Shown here in pieces: positions 50,593-58,816 of a DNA stretch of 64,000 nucleotides. Under the pieces are notes generated by a model. That model saw only the letters and a program-made list of their open reading frames with translations, did no database searches and had not been told where the DNA came from. This DNA is from Desulfopila inferna (GTDB lineage: Bacteria; Desulfobacterota; Desulfobulbia; Desulfobulbales; Desulfocapsaceae). Where the stretch lies: the NCBI RefSeq assembly GCF_016919005.1, contig NZ_JAFFQE010000004.1:248001-312000 (forward strand), read 5' to 3'. The translations under genes and the position numbers were made by a program. Every line of letters starts with the position of its first letter. Position 1 is the first letter of the stretch.

Positions 50593-51186
50593 ATGGAAAT
50601 AGTTTTACTGCTTTGCAGTTATCTTGTCGGGGCGATCCCCTTCGGGCTGGTGGTTGGTAAAATGGCAGGAGTTGATGTTCGGCAACATGGCAGCAAAAAT
50701 ATCGGAGCAACAAATGTCAGCAGAACACTGGGCAAGAAGCTCGGCGCCGTCACTCTGATTCTTGATGTTTGCAAAGGTTTTATTCCCATGGCCGTTGCTT
50801 CTTCAGTTCTTGGCACTGAACCCTCTTCTGCAATAGTTGTCTATGGCTGCGGCATCATGAGCGTTCTCGGCCACATGTTTCCAGTCTACCTGGGCTTCAA
50901 GGGCGGTAAAGGAGTGGCCACCGGGCTGGGTGTTTTTCTGTATCTTTCTCCACTGGCAATCTTGATAAGTCTGGTTATCTTCGTTGCTGTCGTTGCTGTA
51001 TCCGGATATGTTTCCGCAGGCTCCCTTCTTGCTTCGGGACTTTTCCCCCTGTGGCTCTATCTTTTCAATGGATCCCGTTTGATAATCATCTGTGCCGCGG
51101 TGATTGCCGGCCTGATTTGGGTCAAGCATCATGAAAATATCGGCAGGCTGCTCAGAGGCGAAGAAAAAAGCTGGAAGAAAAAATAA
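50593..51186 (+). CDS. plsY: Acyl-phosphate:glycerol-3-phosphate acyltransferase
   Basis: This 197-residue membrane enzyme transfers an acyl group from acyl phosphate to glycerol 3-phosphate, starting phospholipid synthesis. Its signatures are VRQHGSKNIGATNVSRTLGKK (SGNxGATN-type loop), DVCKGFIPMAV, GHMFPVYLGFKGGKGVATGLGVFL and LIWVKHHENIGRLLRGEE. The basic C-terminal tail is typical. The window's pgpA, PAP2 and lipid kinase genes act on the same lipid pathway. It is monocistronic on the plus strand; the ribosome site GGGGAAA is weak. Confidence 0.95.
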   Translation: MEIVLLLCSYLVGAIPFGLVVGKMAGVDVRQHGSKNIGATNVSRTLGKKLGAVTLILDVCKGFIPMAVASSVLGTEPSSAIVVYGCGIMSVLGHMFPVYLGFKGGKGVATGLGVFLYLSPLAILISLVIFVAVVAVSGYVSAGSLLASGLFPLWLYLFNGSRLIIICAAVIAGLIWVKHHENIGRLLRGEEKSWKKK

Positions 51187-51349
51187 CGTATCCGCCGCCG
51201 GCACCGGCCATCCCCTGAAAAAAGAAACAATCTGTTTACTTCTTGATTTTTCCGGGATCAATGGCGGAATATCTCTCAAATGATTACAGGAACAATATGG
51301 TCTGGTCGGAGGTTTTTCTGCTATCCTATAATATAGCATGGAGGAGATA

Positions 51350-52312
51350 ATGAAGGCTATTCGGGTACGTACCTTTGGAGAACCTGAGGTATTGAAGCTG
51401 GTTGATCTGGACATTCCGGAACCCGGCAGTGACGATGTTCTGGTAAAAGTGGAGGCAATAGGAGTTAATCCGGTAGATGCCTATATCCGTGCGGGCAATT
51501 ATCCAATTATACCTGCGCTGCCGTTTACTCCGGGAAAAGATGTGTCGGGCATTATCGTCAAGGTTGGAGAGGATGTAAAAAAATGGAAGGAAGGTGACAG
51601 AGTATACAGCGCCGGGACTCTGAGCGGAGGCTATGCAGAATATGCTGTCTGCCGACATTCCCAGGTCTTCTCCTTGCCGGCGAATATGGATTTTACCCAT
51701 GGAGCGGCTATCGGTATTCCCGGAGCCGCTGCCTGGAGAGCGCTCTTTACCCGGGCCCGTGGTAAAAATGGCGACCGGCTGCTGGTCCATGGCGCCAGCG
51801 GCAGCGTTGGTATGATCGCCATCCAGCTTGCGGTCTCGACCGGCCTTGAAGTATCCGGTACAGCAGGAACCGAGAAGGGGTTGGCGCAGATCAGACAGGC
51901 CGGTGCGAAAAAGACCTACAAGCACAGCGACCCGCGTTATCTGGAAGAAATTGTGGCCGACTGCGGTGAGAAAGGCTACGATATCATCCTGGAGATGCTC
52001 GCTAATGTGAATCTGGCTAATGATTTAGCGCTGCTCGGTACCAGGGGCAGGGTCGTTGTCATCGGCAGCCGCGGTGAGATCACCATAGACCCGCGAGCGA
52101 CTATGGCCAAGGAAACCGAAATCCTGGGCATGTCGCTTTTTAACAGCTCCGATGAGGAAATGAAGGAAGCGCAGGTGGGGCTCTATCAGCTGATGAGCAG
52201 CGGCAGGCTGGTGCCGCAGATTGCCCAGCAGTTGCCATTGGAAGAGGCTCGAAAAGCGCACCGGCAGATTCTGGAATCCGGAAATTCCGGAAAGATTCTA
52301 CTTATCCCCTGA
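51350..52312 (+). CDS. NADPH:quinone reductase, zeta-crystallin-like (MDR family)
   Basis: This 320-residue medium-chain dehydrogenase is of the zinc-free quinone oxidoreductase type. VKVEAIGVNPVDAYIRAGNYP is the GroES-like start, GKDVSGIIVKVGEDVKKWKEGDRVY follows, and HGASGSVGMIAIQLAVSTGLEVSGTAGTEKG is the NADPH-binding Rossmann loop (AxxGxxG). The zinc ligands of alcohol dehydrogenases are missing. It would reduce quinones or aldehyde/enone substrates with NADPH. A GGAGGAG site serves the ATG at 51350 rather than an upstream frame start. It precedes the DUF2959 gene by 37 bp, so they may be co-transcribed. Confidence 0.9.
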   Translation: MKAIRVRTFGEPEVLKLVDLDIPEPGSDDVLVKVEAIGVNPVDAYIRAGNYPIIPALPFTPGKDVSGIIVKVGEDVKKWKEGDRVYSAGTLSGGYAEYAVCRHSQVFSLPANMDFTHGAAIGIPGAAAWRALFTRARGKNGDRLLVHGASGSVGMIAIQLAVSTGLEVSGTAGTEKGLAQIRQAGAKKTYKHSDPRYLEEIVADCGEKGYDIILEMLANVNLANDLALLGTRGRVVVIGSRGEITIDPRATMAKETEILGMSLFNSSDEEMKEAQVGLYQLMSSGRLVPQIAQQLPLEEARKAHRQILESGNSGKILLIP

Positions 52313-52349
52313 ATTGGCCGGGCTCGAAAAAGAAAAAAAGGAGAACGAA

Positions 52350-53006
52350 ATGCGAGTATCGCTGATATTGTCCTATGCTGCCATAGTGGCGGTCGTTCTG
52401 GTGCTAAGTGGCGGCTGTTCCGGGACATATTATAACGCCATGGAAAAGGTGGGTATCCACAAGCGTGACATTATGGTGGACCGCGTGGAAAAAGCCAGGG
52501 ATTCACAGGAGGACGTCCAGGAGCAGTTCGCCTCGGCCCTGGAACAATTCGATGCCGTGGTCTCTCTGCAAGAGACCGATTTGAAAAAGGCCTATGACAA
52601 ACTCAATGCCGAATATGAGGCAAGCCGTGAAGCGGCTGACCAGGTCTCGGACAGAATAGATAAGGTTGAAGCAGTGTCGGAGGCGCTTTTCGAGGAATGG
52701 GCTGAGGAACTGGAACTCTATCAGAACAGGGAGTTGCGGAGCAGCAGCAGAGAGCAGCTCAACCTAACGAAATCGCGCTATTCTCAGATGCTGCAAAGCA
52801 TGCACCGCGCCGAAAAAAGCATGGAGCCGGTTTTGAGAATATTTCGTGACAACGTTCTTTTTCTCAAGCACAATTTAAATGCACAGGCCATAGGATCATT
52901 GCAGGGGGAATTTGCACATCTCGAGGGAGAGATAGAAACTTTAATCGAGCAGATGAATGCAGCTATAGAATCGTCGAATGCCTTTATCGCCGAAATAAAA
53001 AGATAA
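52350..53006 (+). CDS. DUF2959 family lipoprotein
   Basis: This 218-residue secreted coiled-coil protein has a lipoprotein-type signal (ILSYAAIVAVVLVLSGGCSG, Cys at residue 23) and the DUF2959 body: YYNAMEKVGIHKRDIMVDRVEKARDSQEDVQEQF, then two long amphipathic helices ending in LNAQAIGSLQGEFAHLEGEIETLIEQM. Members are found in many Gram-negatives with unknown function. An AAGGAG site serves the ATG at 52350, after the quinone reductase stop. It is probably anchored in the outer membrane. Confidence 0.9.
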   Translation: MRVSLILSYAAIVAVVLVLSGGCSGTYYNAMEKVGIHKRDIMVDRVEKARDSQEDVQEQFASALEQFDAVVSLQETDLKKAYDKLNAEYEASREAADQVSDRIDKVEAVSEALFEEWAEELELYQNRELRSSSREQLNLTKSRYSQMLQSMHRAEKSMEPVLRIFRDNVLFLKHNLNAQAIGSLQGEFAHLEGEIETLIEQMNAAIESSNAFIAEIKR

Positions 53007-53317
53007 AATAAGCGGATCCGGGGAAGGAGTCGGGGGGCAAATTTTTTTGCGGCCGATTGTTTTTTTCGCTAAAAAACGAAAAGCCTGAGATAAATTATTA
53101 TACGTGTTGTCGGAAGCTTAATAGCTATTGAGGACACTCCAGTGCCTGAGTAATGAATAGATGGTGTAATTATCTTGAAAAGGAGCTGTGAGTTTGCCAT
53201 GATAGTTTTACCTCTGCATGAAATTCCTGGGAGTTGCCGGTCAAATCCAGGTTTCGTGACGGTTGTCGTGTTGGGCAGTGGACTTTATCCAGAGAAATAT
53301 TTTATAAGGAAAAGGTT
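53007..53317. other. 311-bp intergenic region before gcvH
   Basis: There is no gene. A T-rich stretch followed by TTTTTCGCTAAAAAACGAAAAGC near 53065 could fold into a weak hairpin and may end the DUF2959 transcript. No glycine riboswitch structure was recognised. Confidence 0.4.
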
Positions 53318-53713
53318 ATGAAGGAAATACGCGAGCTGCACGTTCCGGGTGATCGGAGCTATACGGAAGACCATGAGTGGGCAATGGAGGATGGGGAGCA
53401 CATCAAGATCGGCATAAGTGATTATGCCCAGGACCAGCTTGGAGATATCGTCTTTGTTGAGTTGCCTGACGTCGGCGATGAATTCAGGAAAGGTGATGAA
53501 TTCGGCGGGCTGGAATCGGTTAAGGCTGTTTCCGAACTGTATCTCCCTATAAGCGGTACTATAGTCGCAGTTAATGAAAAACTCGAGGACGAGCCGGAGC
53601 TTCTCAATGAAGATCCCAACGAGAACTGGATAGTTGCGATAGAACCTGCGGATTTAAGTGAGCTGGAGGAACTGATGAGCAGCAGCACGTACCTGGACAT
53701 GCTGCGCGTATAA
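53318..53713 (+). CDS. gcvH: Glycine cleavage H protein-like lipoyl carrier, orphan
   Basis: This 131-residue protein has the GcvH fold: YTEDHEWAMEDGEHIKIGISDYAQDQLGDIVFVELPDVGDEF, then GGLESVKAVSELYLPISGTIVAVNEKLEDEPELLNEDPNENWI, with K69 in ESVKAVS as the lipoylation site. Such proteins carry methylamine on lipoate for the glycine cleavage system, or act in lipoate transfer. No gcvT or gcvP gene lies in the window. Orphan H proteins can serve sulfur-compound or lipoate relay roles, as in the sHdr system, but the length and text here are those of canonical GcvH. An AAGGAAAAGG stretch precedes the ATG at 53318. Confidence 0.88.
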   Translation: MKEIRELHVPGDRSYTEDHEWAMEDGEHIKIGISDYAQDQLGDIVFVELPDVGDEFRKGDEFGGLESVKAVSELYLPISGTIVAVNEKLEDEPELLNEDPNENWIVAIEPADLSELEELMSSSTYLDMLRV

Positions 53714-53809
53714 GCTACTTGAAGTCGTAATTATGGCGTGCTCTCCGGTGTTGAAAGAGAGCACTCCGAAGCATCTCAACCCGAACAATAAACGGGGCGG
53801 AACCCGGCT

Positions 53810-54403
53810 TCAGTCTTCCTCGGAGTAATGTTTCGAGAGGCAGTCCGGACATATGCTGTGGCTGAATTTTGCCATGGTGTTGTTTTCGATATACTTTTCC
53901 AGTTTATACCAGGCTTCATCATCACTTCGTATGCCGTGGCAATGCATGCAGATGGGCAGGATTCCCTGAAGGGTATCGACATGATCCAGCGCCCTGCGCA
54001 ACTCTTCCACAGTGCTGCTCAGTGAATGCTGTATGGTCACCATTCGCTCCGCTACCCTTACCCTCGCCCTGAGCTCATTTTCGTCGAAAGGTTTGGTGAT
54101 GTAGTCGTCGGCACCGGCATCAAGGCCATAGACAATATCGTCCGTAGTGTTGCGGCCGGTAAGCATGATGATGTAGATGGGGGTGTCCAGTTCCAGGGCT
54201 CTGGCCCTCTGGCAGACTTCAAGACCGTCCATTTCGGGCATCTCCCAGTCCAGGATAGCTATCTGGGGTGGTTCCTTGTGCTGCAGCAAGTCCCATGCTT
54301 CAGTGCCATTTTCAGCTGTTTCGACCTTGTATTTCCATTTTTCCAGAATAACCTGCAGCATTAAACGCGAGGTATAATCATCTTCGGCTATCAAAATCTT
54401 CAT
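53810..54403 (-). CDS. Response regulator with C-terminal Cys-rich domain
   Basis: This 197-residue protein has a receiver (about residues 1-120; DD at 7-8; phosphoacceptor in IAILDWEMPEMDG; T in MLTGRN; K in ITKPFDENE), a short coiled coil, and a C-terminal segment LPICMHCHGIRSDDEAWYKLEKYI...FSHSICPDCLSKHY. That last block (CxxCxxIR...SHxxCPxC) is a widespread tail of delta-proteobacterial receivers and PAS/GGDEF proteins and probably binds zinc. It has no DNA-binding domain, so output is likely through protein contacts. It stands alone. Confidence 0.88.
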   Translation of the reverse strand: MKILIAEDDYTSRLMLQVILEKWKYKVETAENGTEAWDLLQHKEPPQIAILDWEMPEMDGLEVCQRARALELDTPIYIIMLTGRNTTDDIVYGLDAGADDYITKPFDENELRARVRVAERMVTIQHSLSSTVEELRRALDHVDTLQGILPICMHCHGIRSDDEAWYKLEKYIENNTMAKFSHSICPDCLSKHYSEED

Positions 54404-54772
54404 GGATTACTCTTCTCCCTGGCTAGCTGAAAAATTACTAAAAAACAATCTGGCACTTTACATGAGTGGTTTTTCTTCTTCATGTAATGTACCCTTTTCC
54501 TGAAGATGCCGCGATGAAAAAAGCATGCAGCCATTTTCAAGATATCAGTCGCTTATACCATATCGATGGAGAGGAGAAAAGGGGGGAGATGCCAAAAAAT
54601 TCCGGACGACCTGCAGTTTTTTTGCAGGTAATCTCTTCTTTATTTTGAGAAAATATGTATAAATGCGGCAAAATGATTGAAGAACCTTTCTCTTTTCTAT
54701 GGAAGAAACATTCCGGTGTTATTTACCGGTAAGATACATAAGAATCATATTGAAACGTATTAAAATGAGGTA
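54404..54772. other. 369-bp intergenic region between divergent genes
   Basis: There is no supported gene; a 60-codon open frame at 54466 lacks family features. A short stem (ACCTGCA at 54609-54615 with TGCAGGT at 54623-54629) is present. The region must hold the promoters of the response regulator and the MoxR gene. Confidence 0.4.
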
Positions 54773-55627
54773 ATGAGTATTATGGATATGACCAGGTTTG
54801 AAGGATCGCGGAATTATGTCCTCGATGAGGAACTTTCCAAAATCGTTAATATCTCAATGGCACTGGAGATGCCCCTGCTTCTCAAGGGAGAGCCCGGGAC
54901 GGGAAAGACCATGCTGGCTCATGCCGTGGCCGGCAGTTTGGGCATGGAGCTGATTGTTCTGAACGTCAAGTCGAATATGAAACTGATAGAGGCTCTCTAT
55001 CAATATGACACGCTGACCCGGCTCAATGACAGCCGTTTCGGCGATTCAACACGAAACGTCAGTGAAATCACCGAGTACATTCGCATGGGCAAAATAGGCC
55101 AGTCCTTTGTCGCCCCGAAGAGATGCGTTTTGCTGATCGACGAGATCGATAAGGCCGAAACGGAATTCCAGGATGATATGCTTGATGTACTTGATCAGAT
55201 GGAATTTGATATACTGGAGACCGATGAAGTGGTCAGGGCACAGCACAGACCGGTGATTATCATCACCTCAAATGCGAAAAAAGATCTCTCAGATCCCTTT
55301 CTCGGCCGCTGCAATTTCCACCATATAGCCTTTCCGGAACCGAAGATGATGCGTAAAATTATAGATGCTCACTTTGGTGATATTTCCGATGTGCTGGCCC
55401 AAAATGCCATAGCTGCCTTTTATGAGCTGAGAAATATAGATGGGGTCGAAAAAAGACCCGCTACCAGGGAACTGATCAACTGGATACGCGCTCTGCAGGC
55501 TGATCCCGATTTTAACAGCGGCAAAAAGCTGGCCAGGGAGCTGCCCTATCTCGGTGTGCTCTTCAAGAAGAGCGGTGATTATCAGCGTGCGGGCAACTCA
55601 TTGACCAAAAGAAGCCTCTTTAGATAA
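54773..55627 (+). CDS. MoxR-family AAA+ ATPase
   Basis: This 284-residue AAA+ ATPase has Walker A KGEPGTGKT (38-46), Walker B CVLLIDEIDKAE and sensor 1 VIIITSNAKKDLSDPFLGRC. MoxR proteins act with a VWA partner as chaperones that insert cofactors or activate enzymes such as CO dehydrogenase or nitric-oxide reductase. The ATG at 54773 is used. The downstream VWA (CoxE-like) gene begins 3 bp after its stop, the classical arrangement. No client gene is adjacent; the amidohydrolase downstream is not an obvious one. Confidence 0.9.
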   Translation: MSIMDMTRFEGSRNYVLDEELSKIVNISMALEMPLLLKGEPGTGKTMLAHAVAGSLGMELIVLNVKSNMKLIEALYQYDTLTRLNDSRFGDSTRNVSEITEYIRMGKIGQSFVAPKRCVLLIDEIDKAETEFQDDMLDVLDQMEFDILETDEVVRAQHRPVIIITSNAKKDLSDPFLGRCNFHHIAFPEPKMMRKIIDAHFGDISDVLAQNAIAAFYELRNIDGVEKRPATRELINWIRALQADPDFNSGKKLARELPYLGVLFKKSGDYQRAGNSLTKRSLFR

Positions 55628-55630
55628 TTT

Positions 55631-56818
55631 ATGTTTCTTCAATTCTTCTATACCCTGAAAGAAGTGGGAATTCCGGTAAGTCCCACCTCCTTTCTTACCT
55701 TCCATAGAGCACTGGCCTATGGGCTGGTAGGCTCCGTTGAGGATTTTTATGCTACGGCCAGGACGGTTCTGGTCAAAAGTGAAAAATATTTTGATCTCTA
55801 TGATCAGGTGTTTGCCCATATTTTCGAGGGCGTCGATATCCCCGGGAGGGAAGAGGAAGAGTTTGACCTTATCGCCATGGGCATGCTGGACGAGTGGCTG
55901 AAAAACCCCAAAGAGCTGGCCGACAGTCTGGGCCTGGATGAAAATGAATTAAAACGCATGTCTCCCGAGGAACTGCTCGATTATTTCAAGAAGCGGCTCA
56001 AAGATCAGGAGGGCCGCCACGATGGCGGTTCAAAATGGATCGGTACCGGAGGAACCTCACCTGTGGGACACGCAGGCTATCATCCAGGTGGAATGCGGGT
56101 GGGAGGGGTGTCCCGCGGCAAAACCGCGATTAAGGTTGCCAATGAGAGGCGCTATAAAAACTATTCAATGCATGCTCCTTTAAGCCGCGTCTCGATGGGT
56201 GAAGCCTTGAAGCGGCTGCGCAATCTGGTGCCCCGTGGCGCCAGGGATCTGCTGGATATCGATGCCACCATCGACCAGACCATGAAGAACGGCGGTGAGA
56301 TAGAACTTGTTTATCAGCGGGCGGTGGTGGACAGGCTTAAGGTGATACTGGCCATCGACAATGGCGGCTGGTCAATGGAGCCCCATGTCGATCTGGTCCA
56401 GGCGCTTTTTGCCCATTCGATCAGCCAGTTCAAGGATGTGAAGACATATTTCTTCCATAACACTATCTATGATCTTCTCTGGGAGGATCCGGCACGCTAC
56501 AGAAGGCCGGTTACCGTTGATGAAATCGGGGCAAGGGATCCGGACACCCGGCTCATTATCGTCGGGGATGCCAGCATGGCGCCCTACGAGTTGATGTCAA
56601 CGGACGGTTCTATCTATGCCTTTGAACGAAGCGGCAGACCCAGTGTGGAGCGTCTCCGCTTTTTAGCAAAAATCTTTCCGCATGCCGTATGGCTCAATCC
56701 GGTCGAAGAAAGTGTGTGGCATTACACCCATACCATCGGTGTTATCCGTTCTATCTTTCCCATGTTTGAGCTCTCACTCGATGGGCTGGAGAAGGCGGTC
56801 AGTCATTTAATGCGGTAA
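55631..56818 (+). CDS. VWA-domain CoxE-like protein
   Basis: This 395-residue protein has an N-terminal helical part (TLKEVGIPVSPTSFLTFHRALAYGLVG), a charged middle, and a C-terminal VWA-like domain. The MIDAS strand reads LAIDNGGWSMEPHVDL, so the usual DxSxS is DNGGWS, lacking the first Ser. DPDTRLIIVGDASMAPYE and later HAVWLNPVEESVWHYTHTIGVI follow the CoxE pattern. It is the partner of the MoxR ATPase upstream, likely for maturation of a metalloenzyme. The weaker MIDAS may mean metal binding is altered. Confidence 0.85.
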   Translation: MFLQFFYTLKEVGIPVSPTSFLTFHRALAYGLVGSVEDFYATARTVLVKSEKYFDLYDQVFAHIFEGVDIPGREEEEFDLIAMGMLDEWLKNPKELADSLGLDENELKRMSPEELLDYFKKRLKDQEGRHDGGSKWIGTGGTSPVGHAGYHPGGMRVGGVSRGKTAIKVANERRYKNYSMHAPLSRVSMGEALKRLRNLVPRGARDLLDIDATIDQTMKNGGEIELVYQRAVVDRLKVILAIDNGGWSMEPHVDLVQALFAHSISQFKDVKTYFFHNTIYDLLWEDPARYRRPVTVDEIGARDPDTRLIIVGDASMAPYELMSTDGSIYAFERSGRPSVERLRFLAKIFPHAVWLNPVEESVWHYTHTIGVIRSIFPMFELSLDGLEKAVSHLMR

Positions 56819-56911
56819 AAAAATCTGATTACCGCAGAAAACAGCATCTTATGGCCTGCAGCTGAGGATTAAGAGTAATCAGGATAAAAATTAATCAGTA
56901 ATCCGACAATA

Positions 56912-58090
56912 ATGAAAGATCTAAAAAGCAGAATAGATAAGATTATCCCGCGAATGAAAGAACTGCGCAGACAGATTCACCGGAATCCCGAACCGGCTTA
57001 TGAAGAATTTGAGACGGCAGCTGCCATCGTTGAACATCTTGAAAAGATAAAGGGGATGGAGCTAAGGACAGCAGTGGGCACCACCGGAGTCGTTGCCCTG
57101 TTGGGCAGGGAAAAGAAGGGGCCATGTATCGCCCTTCGTGCCGATATGGACTGCCTGAGAATGGAGGAGCAAAACCGTTTTTCCCACGCCTCCCGAAAAA
57201 AAGGGTTGATGCACGGTTGCGGCCATGACGGTCATATCGCCTGTCTCGCCGGTGCGGCTCTCGTCCTTGGCGAAATCGTGGAGAAGCTGCCGGGACCGGT
57301 GAAATTTATCTTTCAGCCGGGAGAGGAGAATGGAGCCGGCGCCAGGGAAATGATAAAAGACGGCGCCCTTAAAGATCCGGTGCCCCGAGCCATCTTCGGG
57401 CTGCACGGCACCCCCTCCCTGCCTCTTGGAACGATTGGCTTACGCAACGGCCCGATGATGGCGGCCTCACGATATTTCAGCATCAGGATCAGAGGCAGGG
57501 GGACCCATGCGGCTATGCCTCATAAGGGAATAGACACCGTACTGGCAGCCAGCCAGATCATCTGTGCAGCCCATACGATAGTTTCAAGAAACATCAACCC
57601 GCTGGAAGCAGCTCTGATATCTATTCCCACCTTTGAGGCCTCCAAGGCACCTAATGTCTTACCGGAAGAGGTGAACCTGCAAGGAACCCTGCGAGCTCTT
57701 TCCCGTGAAACCAGAGACTTTTTGGAAAAGCGGCTGAGAGAGGTTGTCACCGGGACTGCACGTGCCCATGGCGCCAAGGGAACAATAGAATTCTATGGGG
57801 GCTATCCCCTCCTCGAAAATGACCGGCACTGCTGTGAATATGTCGCCGCAACCGCGGCGCAGACCATCAACCGGGAAAATATTCGATGTGACTATCCGCC
57901 TTCTCTTGGAGCGGAAGATTTTTCTTTCTATCTTGAACATGTTCCAGGTGCCTTCTGGTGGCTCGGACTTGGCATGCCGGGTGAGGAGGATTTCCCCCTG
58001 CATAATCCGCGATTCGACTTCAATGATGACGCCATCGGGTCCGCTATAACCCTGCATTGTCTGTTGGCGATCAACTCCCATCAGCTTTAA
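56912..58090 (+). CDS. M20 family amidohydrolase (hippurate/IAA-amino acid hydrolase type)
   Basis: This 392-residue metallo-aminoacylase-like enzyme has the peptidase M20D layout. MHGCGHDGHIACLAGAALVL (metal Cys/His/Asp block), FIFQPGEENGAGAREMIKDGAL (catalytic Glu pair), GRGTHAAMPHKGIDTVLAAS in the dimerisation domain and PSLGAEDFSFYLEHVPGAFWWLG near the end are canonical. It would release amino acids from N-acyl or N-aryl conjugates. It is 93 bp downstream of the VWA gene; whether they are linked is unclear. Confidence 0.93.
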   Translation: MKDLKSRIDKIIPRMKELRRQIHRNPEPAYEEFETAAAIVEHLEKIKGMELRTAVGTTGVVALLGREKKGPCIALRADMDCLRMEEQNRFSHASRKKGLMHGCGHDGHIACLAGAALVLGEIVEKLPGPVKFIFQPGEENGAGAREMIKDGALKDPVPRAIFGLHGTPSLPLGTIGLRNGPMMAASRYFSIRIRGRGTHAAMPHKGIDTVLAASQIICAAHTIVSRNINPLEAALISIPTFEASKAPNVLPEEVNLQGTLRALSRETRDFLEKRLREVVTGTARAHGAKGTIEFYGGYPLLENDRHCCEYVAATAAQTINRENIRCDYPPSLGAEDFSFYLEHVPGAFWWLGLGMPGEEDFPLHNPRFDFNDDAIGSAITLHCLLAINSHQL

Positions 58091-58232
58091 CTCTTCCTGC
58101 CATTTCAAACCGAGGCCGTATTTACCTCCTGTTCCGTACTCCCCTTGCGGTTGAATTCTGCGACTGCCGATCTATTGGAAAAATCATAAGAAAAAACCCT
58201 TCTCCCTTGCTATGAATAACGGGAAGTGATGC

Positions 58233-58260
58233 TTGACTTCAGGTGCGATACGTATATAAT
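58233..58260 (+). promoter_or_regulatory. Strong sigma-70-type promoter for the RHH gene
   Basis: TTGACT (58233-58238) and TATAAT (58255-58260) are 16 bp apart, near-consensus. The start codon at 58298 lies 38 bp further. Two ATACGTA repeats overlap this region and the start of transcription. Confidence 0.7.
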
Positions 58261-58273
58261 TGAGCAATACGTA
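58248..58273 (+). promoter_or_regulatory. Candidate operator: two ATACGTA repeats
   Basis: ATACGTA occurs at 58248-58254 and 58267-58273, 19 bp apart, one just before the -10 box and one just after it. Ribbon-helix-helix proteins bind short repeated half-sites in this spacing class, so autorepression by the encoded protein is plausible. Confidence 0.45.
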
Positions 58274-58297
58274 CTTAGTAACAGGGGAGGTATTGTG

Positions 58298-58771
58298 ATG
58301 GCAAGGAAGGTGACTGTCAGCATCCCGGATATGTTGTACGAAAAGATGGAAAGGTGGAGAAGATCTTTCAATCTTTCGAAGATGTTTCAGGATGCTGTGG
58401 CGGAGGCGATCCAGAAAAAAGAGGATTTCCAGAGAAGAATTCAGGAAGATCTCGATCTTAGCGAAGTCATAGAGCGGTTGCGCAAGGAAAAGGCACAATC
58501 CGAGGGAGATTTTTTTGATACCGGCAAGCGTGACGGCGTGCTCTGGAGCAAAAGTGCCGTTTATGATGATATCATGTATGCCCTGGCCTGGAAAGATCTT
58601 GACAACGGACCCTGGGACAGGATTCTCGGGCCCTATTTTTCTGAAAAGATCGAAGGCAGCAAGCTGATGGCCCTGCATGACGATACCGTGAACGATTATG
58701 CCCGCATGTATATCCATGGCTGGAAAAGGGGTTTGCATGAATTCTGGGAAGAGATAAAAGACAAGCTTTAG
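58298..58771 (+). CDS. Ribbon-helix-helix N-terminal protein of unknown function
   Basis: This 157-residue protein starts with a ribbon-helix-helix-like segment (RKVTVSIPDMLYEKMERWRRSFNLSKMFQDAVAEAIQ, residues 3-39), the pattern of CopG/Arc-type DNA-binding domains. It continues as a charged helical region (SEVIERLRKEKAQ) and an acidic aromatic C-terminal half (DNGPWDRILGPYFSEKIEGSK...GWKRGLHEFWEEIKDKL). No toxin-like partner follows; the next gene is the activase fusion. A GGGAGG site serves the ATG at 58298. It probably binds its own promoter. Function beyond that is unknown. Confidence 0.75.
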   Translation: MARKVTVSIPDMLYEKMERWRRSFNLSKMFQDAVAEAIQKKEDFQRRIQEDLDLSEVIERLRKEKAQSEGDFFDTGKRDGVLWSKSAVYDDIMYALAWKDLDNGPWDRILGPYFSEKIEGSKLMALHDDTVNDYARMYIHGWKRGLHEFWEEIKDKL

Positions 58772-58816
58772 TACTGGCCTGGCTTTCCACAATTGTCGAT
58801 ACAGAAAGAGGATCTG

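Noticed and set aside
53007-53317. Glycine riboswitch before gcvH
   Set aside because: No conserved paired aptamer core could be recognised by eye.
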